From: Bacteroidota bacterium
GTDB lineage: Bacteria; Bacteroidota; Bacteroidia; Bacteroidales; UBA10428
Reading direction: 5' to 3'
Length of the DNA stretch: 8,151 nt
NCBI GenBank assembly: GCA_024640925.1
Contig: JAHEEB010000112.1
Location: 962-9,112 of the forward strand
The notes under the pieces were generated by a model, which worked only from the letters and a program-made list of their open reading frames with translations, did no database searches and was not told where the DNA came from. Each line of letters begins with the position of its first letter. Within the stretch, counting starts at the first letter, position 1. Both the position numbers and the translations under genes were made by a program. Below, in pieces: positions 5,164-8,151 of this stretch.

Positions 5164-5319
5164 AAAAAACAACAGCTTTACTTCCAGCAGAGATTCTCCC
5201 CTCCTTTAGCAAGGAGGGGTTCAGGGGAGGTTAAGCAGAAAACATTCCCCAAAAATTCAGTTTAAAAATATAAATCCTACAATAACCTCCTGTGGTCCTC
5301 CTTTAAAAGGAGGACAGAA
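5146..5319 (+). repeat. Mosaic palindromic repeat, plus-strand copy
   Basis: The modules in order are: a GGATT...TCAACAAAAAACA box (5147-5168); a C-rich hairpin CCCCTCCTT / AAGGAGGGG (5198-5206, 5211-5219); GGTTAAGCAGAA; an ATTCAGTTTAAA box; and the ACAATAACCTCC palindrome (from 5278). The same modules in the same order occur on the minus strand from 8149 to 7970, so this is a real composite repeat rather than chance similarity. The final palindrome here has lost its outer right arm. Confidence 0.75.
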
Positions 5320-5370
5320 CATAGTTCAAATGGAAAAGTTTATAGTAATAAATGATACAAAGGATTCAAC
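5267..5370 (+). repeat. Direct repeat, copy 2
   Basis: This is the second copy of 5061-5163, with its palindrome at 5295-5304 / 5306-5315. It ends in the AAAGGATTCAAC box (5359-5370). Together with copy 1 it brackets the C-rich hairpin module, giving a partial tandem duplication of a 206-bp unit. Confidence 0.85.
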
Positions 5371-5476
5371 TAATGACAACGAAATACAGAAAACACAACC
5401 AACCATCGAAGCTCACCGTAAAGAAAACAGTGATTTTATTTCGAATCCAATGGCAGAAAGTCTTTGGTTAAGATAG
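5330..5476 (+). CDS. Doubtful 48-residue ORF
   Basis: An ATG at 5330 opens 48 codons (start MEKFIVINDTK, end NPMAESLWLR) before TAG at 5474. The first dozen or so codons are repeat sequence shared with copy 1, where the frame closes after four codons, so any gene would have acquired its start from the repeat. The composition is hydrophilic and plausible for a small protein, but no family, ribosome site or promoter is seen. It could equally be a chance frame, or the tail of a gene destroyed by the repeat. It is listed only for completeness. Confidence 0.2.
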   Translation: MEKFIVINDTKDSTNDNEIQKTQPTIEAHRKENSDFISNPMAESLWLR

Positions 5477-5511
5477 AATACATCAGGCAACAAATATTTT
5501 GGAAAGGTCGT

Positions 5512-5550
5512 AATTTACAGTTTTGGAATTTGATTCCGAAACTGTAAATT
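5512..5550. promoter_or_regulatory. 18-bp near-perfect palindrome in the leader of the AAA ATPase gene
   Basis: The arms 5512-5529 (AATTTACAGTTTTGGAAT) and 5533-5550 are reverse complements at 17 of 18 positions, and the exception is a G-T wobble in RNA. Only three bases (TTG) separate the arms, and the right arm ends 6 nt before the ATG at 5557. As DNA it would be a strong dimeric operator for autoregulation. As RNA it would be an extended hairpin blocking initiation. It is not a module of the neighbouring mosaic repeats. Confidence 0.7.
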
Positions 5551-5556
5551 TACAAC

Positions 5557-6723
5557 ATGATAAATAGGGAAGCAGAAAAAGAACTAAAGACATTATCGGC
5601 ACAGTTTAAGGCTGTTGCGCTGGTTGGTCCACGACAATCGGGTAAAACAACATTGGCACGGCATGTCTTTAGCAATAAGCCATATGTAAGTCTTGAGAAT
5701 CCTGATTCCAGAAGATTTGCCATCGACGATCCAAGAGGTTTTCTGTCTCAGTATCCAACAGGCGCAGTAATAGATGAGGCTCAACGGGCGCCTGAAATCT
5801 TTTCATATTTACAACAAATTATCGATGAAGATAGTACTCCGGGAAAATTTATTATCACAGGATCAAATAACTTTTTGCTCCAGGAAAATATTTCACAAAG
5901 CCTTGCTGGGCGGATTGCCTATATATATTTACTGCCTTTTTCAATATCAGAATTACCTTCTAGGTTTCGTTCCGATTTGAATGAATTAATATTTAAAGGA
6001 TTTTATCCTCCCATATACGATCAACCTGTTGAAGCTTACAAATGGCACTCAAATTATGTGAGAACATATATAGAGAGAGATGTAAGGCAAATTAAGAATA
6101 TTACTAATTTAAATTTATTTGAACGCTTTGTAAAATTATGTGCAGGCCGTATAGGCCAATTGCTAAATATGAACAGCCTTGCAATTGAAGTTGGCGTAGA
6201 CAATAAAACAATAGCTTCGTGGATAGGGATACTCGAGAGCAGTTTTATCCTTTTCCGCTTGCAACCACACTATAAAAATTTTAATAAAAGAGTTGTTAAA
6301 ATGCCAAAACTGTATTTTTATGATACTGGCCTGGCTTGTTACTTTTTGGGTATTAATAGCCCCAACCAGCTTAAAAATCATCCATTAAGCGGTAGTTTAT
6401 TTGAAAATTTTATAATAGGTGAATTGGTAAAAAAAATTTACAACCAGGGTAAAAACCAAAATCTCTATTTTTGGAGAGATAATACCGGTCATGAAGTTGA
6501 TATAATAATTGACAGAACTGATGGTTTGTTCCCAATAGAAATAAAATCGGGAAAAACGATAACTCCAGATTATGTAAAGGGTATCCATTTCTGGCAAAAA
6601 ATCAGTAATACCAATCAAGGTATGGTTATATACTCAGGTGGAATAAAGCAGAAGCAATCCAATGGAATTGAAATATTAAGTTGGGAAGATTTAGCAGGAA
6701 ATAGAATTGAGGAGATTATTTAA
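5557..6723 (+). CDS. AAA+ ATPase with DUF4143 C-terminal domain
   Basis: The 388 residues are full length for this common family (usually about 380-400). The N-terminal P-loop domain shows Walker A GPRQSGKT (24-31), Walker B AVIDEAQ (70-76), a TGSNN sensor segment (101-105) and the family motif SLAGR (115-119). The middle and C-terminal DUF4143 region has a winged-helix-like stretch near SLAIEVGVDNKTIASWI, then YFYDTGLACYFLGI. A PD-(D/E)xK-like core follows, GHEVD (D315) with IEIKSGKT (E328, K330), a fold shared with nucleases. The biological role of the family is poorly established; it is patchily distributed and often near mobile or repetitive DNA, as here. ATP binding is secure from the motifs, but nuclease activity is not implied. 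It appears monocistronic, preceded by a large palindrome that probably controls it, and no terminator is evident after it. Confidence 0.92.
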   Translation: MINREAEKELKTLSAQFKAVALVGPRQSGKTTLARHVFSNKPYVSLENPDSRRFAIDDPRGFLSQYPTGAVIDEAQRAPEIFSYLQQIIDEDSTPGKFIITGSNNFLLQENISQSLAGRIAYIYLLPFSISELPSRFRSDLNELIFKGFYPPIYDQPVEAYKWHSNYVRTYIERDVRQIKNITNLNLFERFVKLCAGRIGQLLNMNSLAIEVGVDNKTIASWIGILESSFILFRLQPHYKNFNKRVVKMPKLYFYDTGLACYFLGINSPNQLKNHPLSGSLFENFIIGELVKKIYNQGKNQNLYFWRDNTGHEVDIIIDRTDGLFPIEIKSGKTITPDYVKGIHFWQKISNTNQGMVIYSGGIKQKQSNGIEILSWEDLAGNRIEEII

Positions 6724-6733
6724 CAGGGAAACT

Positions 6734-6796
6734 AAAAAAGGATTCAACAAAAAATAACAAAATTTTCTTCTGCAGGGGGTAGTAGGTTAAGCAGAA
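6734..6796 (+). repeat. Decayed mosaic repeat fragment
   Basis: AAAAAGGATTCAACAAAAAA (from about 6735), a G-rich stub and GGTTAAGCAGAA (6785-6796) keep the order of modules seen at 5146-5240. The C-rich arm of the hairpin is lost, and the palindrome module is absent. Confidence 0.6.
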
Positions 6797-6823
6797 CGCC
6801 TCGTCCAACAAAAGCAAACCTTT

Positions 6824-6860
6824 AACAATGCTGGCAGGTCTGAATACGCAGCCATGTTGG
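6824..6860 (-). repeat. Inverted, diverged copy of the CTGGCAG palindrome from the 2549-3100 array
   Basis: This segment matches the reverse complement of the tails of units A and B (2659-2695, 2824-2860) at about 32 of 36 positions, including GCTGGCAGGTCTGAA. The right arm of its palindrome is damaged. It shows that the CTGGCAG palindrome is a mobile module separate from the rest of the array. Confidence 0.65.
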
Positions 6861-7004
6861 GTAGAATTCATAAAGTTTTTAATGACGATGCCTTTGTAAT
6901 ACCTTAGGCAAATATTCGTTTTTTGTATTGAAGTAGCATGTAGAAAATCATTCCCTGACTCCGAATTTTGTGTTAATTTCACTGGTGTTTGAAAACTTAC
7001 AGAT

Positions 7005-7964
7005 ATGGAAAAAATCCTTGTCATTGGAGCTGCCGGTCAGATAGGTTCAGAATTAATTCTAGAATTACGGAAACAATATGGAAATGCCAATGTTTTTGCC
7101 TCAGATATTAAAGATGCACCCGCCTATATAAAGGAAAGCGGTCCTTTTCAGATGCTGGACGTTATGGATGAAAGGCATTTAATCCATTTTGTAATCAGAA
7201 ATAAAATTACACAGATATATCATTTAGCAGCTGTACTCTCAGGAAATGCAGAAAAATTGCCACTCCAGGCATGGAGCATTAACATGAACAGCCTTATAAA
7301 TGTGCTGGAAGTAGCAAGAATGGTAGAGGATGTACACAAGGTATTCTGGCCAAGTTCCATAGCAGTTTTTGGTCCCAGTACACCCAAAGAAGATACTCCA
7401 CAGGTTACAATAATGGAGCCAACTACGGTATATGGAATCAGTAAAATGGCCGGTGAGCGCTGGTGCGATTATTATTTCAACCGCTATGGGGTAGACGTGA
7501 GAAGTATAAGATACCCGGGATTGATCAGCTATAAGACAGAACCAGGAGGCGGAACAACTGATTATGCAGTTGAGATATATTTCGAAGCAATAAGAAAAGG
7601 ATTTTATGAGTGTTTCCTGGGAGAAAATACCAGATTACCAATGATGTTTATGCCCGATGCAATTGAAGCTACAGTGGCTTTAATGGAGGTTCCCCGCGAT
7701 GAAGTATATTTTCATACAGGATATAATATCACCGGTTTTGATACAACTCCGGCAGAAATGACAAAATCAATTCAAAAGCACATTCCTGGTTTCTCAATCA
7801 GTTATAAAACCGATTTCCGGCAGGAAATAGCCGATTCATGGCCCGATACTATCGATGACCATTATGCCAGGAGCCATAACCACTGGAAAAGCAAGTACGA
7901 TTTAGAGGCTACAACCCGTATCATGCTGGAAGAGGTAAAAAAGAAACTAAGAAGGGAAGTATAA
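7005..7964 (+). CDS. tdh: L-threonine 3-dehydrogenase, SDR (epimerase-like) type
   Basis: The enzyme oxidises L-threonine to 2-amino-3-ketobutyrate with NAD+ in the cytoplasm, the first step of threonine breakdown to glycine and acetyl-CoA. Residues 8-14 (GAAGQIG) are the Rossmann GxxGxxG, D34 ends the second strand and fits NAD+ rather than NADP+, and HLAAVLSG (73-80) follows. The catalytic set is Ser117/118, Tyr143 and Lys147 in YGISK. RYPGLISYKTEPGGGTTDYA, MMFMPDAIEAT and the tail SWPDTIDDHYARSHNHW are the marks of the extended-SDR threonine dehydrogenases found in Bacteroidota, as opposed to the zinc-dependent Tdh of enterics. The length of 319 is normal. The partner ligase gene (kbl) is not in the window. 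The start ATG is directly followed by the Rossmann strand. A 25-bp-arm palindrome begins 5 bp after the stop. Confidence 0.92.
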   Translation: MEKILVIGAAGQIGSELILELRKQYGNANVFASDIKDAPAYIKESGPFQMLDVMDERHLIHFVIRNKITQIYHLAAVLSGNAEKLPLQAWSINMNSLINVLEVARMVEDVHKVFWPSSIAVFGPSTPKEDTPQVTIMEPTTVYGISKMAGERWCDYYFNRYGVDVRSIRYPGLISYKTEPGGGTTDYAVEIYFEAIRKGFYECFLGENTRLPMMFMPDAIEATVALMEVPRDEVYFHTGYNITGFDTTPAEMTKSIQKHIPGFSISYKTDFRQEIADSWPDTIDDHYARSHNHWKSKYDLEATTRIMLEEVKKKLRREV

Positions 7965-7969
7965 ACATA

Positions 7970-8020
7970 CAATAACCTCCTGTTGTCCTCCTTTTAAAGG
8001 AGGGCCACAGGAGGTTATTG
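7970..8020. repeat. Long palindrome after tdh (25-bp arms)
   Basis: 7970-7994 and 7996-8020 are reverse complements at 23 of 25 positions around one central base, from CAATAACC to GGTTATTG. Lying 5 bp after the tdh stop and followed by CAGAATTTTT, it may end or protect the tdh mRNA. It is also the intact form of the palindrome present in shortened form at 5073-5109 and 5279-5315. Confidence 0.85.
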
Positions 8021-8149
8021 CAGAATTTTTACTTTAAACCTGAATATTTTTATAAATTTTTTTCTCCTTAACCTGCCCCTTCTTGTTAAAGCAGGGGAGA
8101 AATCCTGAAAAAATGAAAATTTACTGTTTTTTGTTGAATCCTTTCTTAC
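7970..8149 (-). repeat. Mosaic palindromic repeat, inverted copy reaching the window edge
   Basis: Read on the minus strand from 8149, it gives GGATTCAACAAAAAACA, then the C-rich hairpin (TCTCCCCTGCTTT...AAGGGGCAGG), GGTTAAGGAGAA, an ATTCAGGTTTAAA box and finally the 25-bp-arm palindrome, collinear with 5146-5319. Spacer lengths and some bases differ, so the copies are old or subject to frequent recombination. Confidence 0.75.
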
Positions 8150-8151
8150 AG

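Noticed and set aside
6716..7024. Minus-strand frame of 102 codons overlapping the tdh start
   Set aside because: It is built from repeat fragments (again FRPAS) and overlaps both flanking genes; not a plausible gene.

Overview
The window reads as AT-rich Bacteroidota chromosome, most likely from the Bacteroidales/Marinilabiliales side. The evidence is start codons preceded by A-rich leaders instead of Shine-Dalgarno sites, TAnnTTTG-type -7 elements, an SDR-type L-threonine dehydrogenase, a DUF4143 AAA ATPase, a stand-alone LytTR protein, and abundant dispersed palindromic repeats. The taxonomic call is inference; no rRNA or marker gene is present.

Layout. (1) 1-1970: the end of an exopolysaccharide/capsule cluster, with the C-terminal part of a WecG/TagA/CpsF glycosyltransferase, then a 508-residue membrane sugar-1-phosphate transferase, closed by an intrinsic terminator. 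(2) 2007-2503: a small XRE/Cro-type regulator on the minus strand, and divergent from it an ORF-less promoter-to-terminator unit that looks like a structured small RNA of about 125 nt. (3) 2549-3100: a decayed tandem repeat array (period about 166 bp). One junction is interrupted by a 159-bp MITE-like element with 18-bp imperfect terminal inverted repeats; the uninterrupted neighbouring unit supplies the empty site. (4) 3478-5029: a LytTR DNA-binding protein gene broken by one in-frame stop, followed by two homologous genes of unknown function (187 and 99 aa). Each of these has a periodic direct-repeat array upstream whose units resemble the published LytTR half-site. (5) 5061-5370: mosaic palindromic repeats, partly duplicated with a 206-bp offset. 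(6) 5557-6723: an AAA+ ATPase of the DUF4143 family, preceded by an 18-bp near-perfect palindrome ending 6 nt before its ATG. (7) 6734-6860: decayed copies of two of the repeat families. (8) 7005-7964: L-threonine 3-dehydrogenase, followed at once by a 25-bp-arm palindrome that belongs to an inverted copy of the mosaic repeat.

Working together. The first two genes belong to one polysaccharide pathway and are probably cotranscribed. The most interesting unit is the LytTR gene plus its two paralogous neighbours. The 21-bp phased sites before the first paralogue and the 11-bp iterons before the second (every other one 22 bp apart) suggest a dedicated local regulator-target module whose regulator is now interrupted, or is read through. 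The AAA ATPase and the threonine dehydrogenase are separate single-gene units set among repeats.
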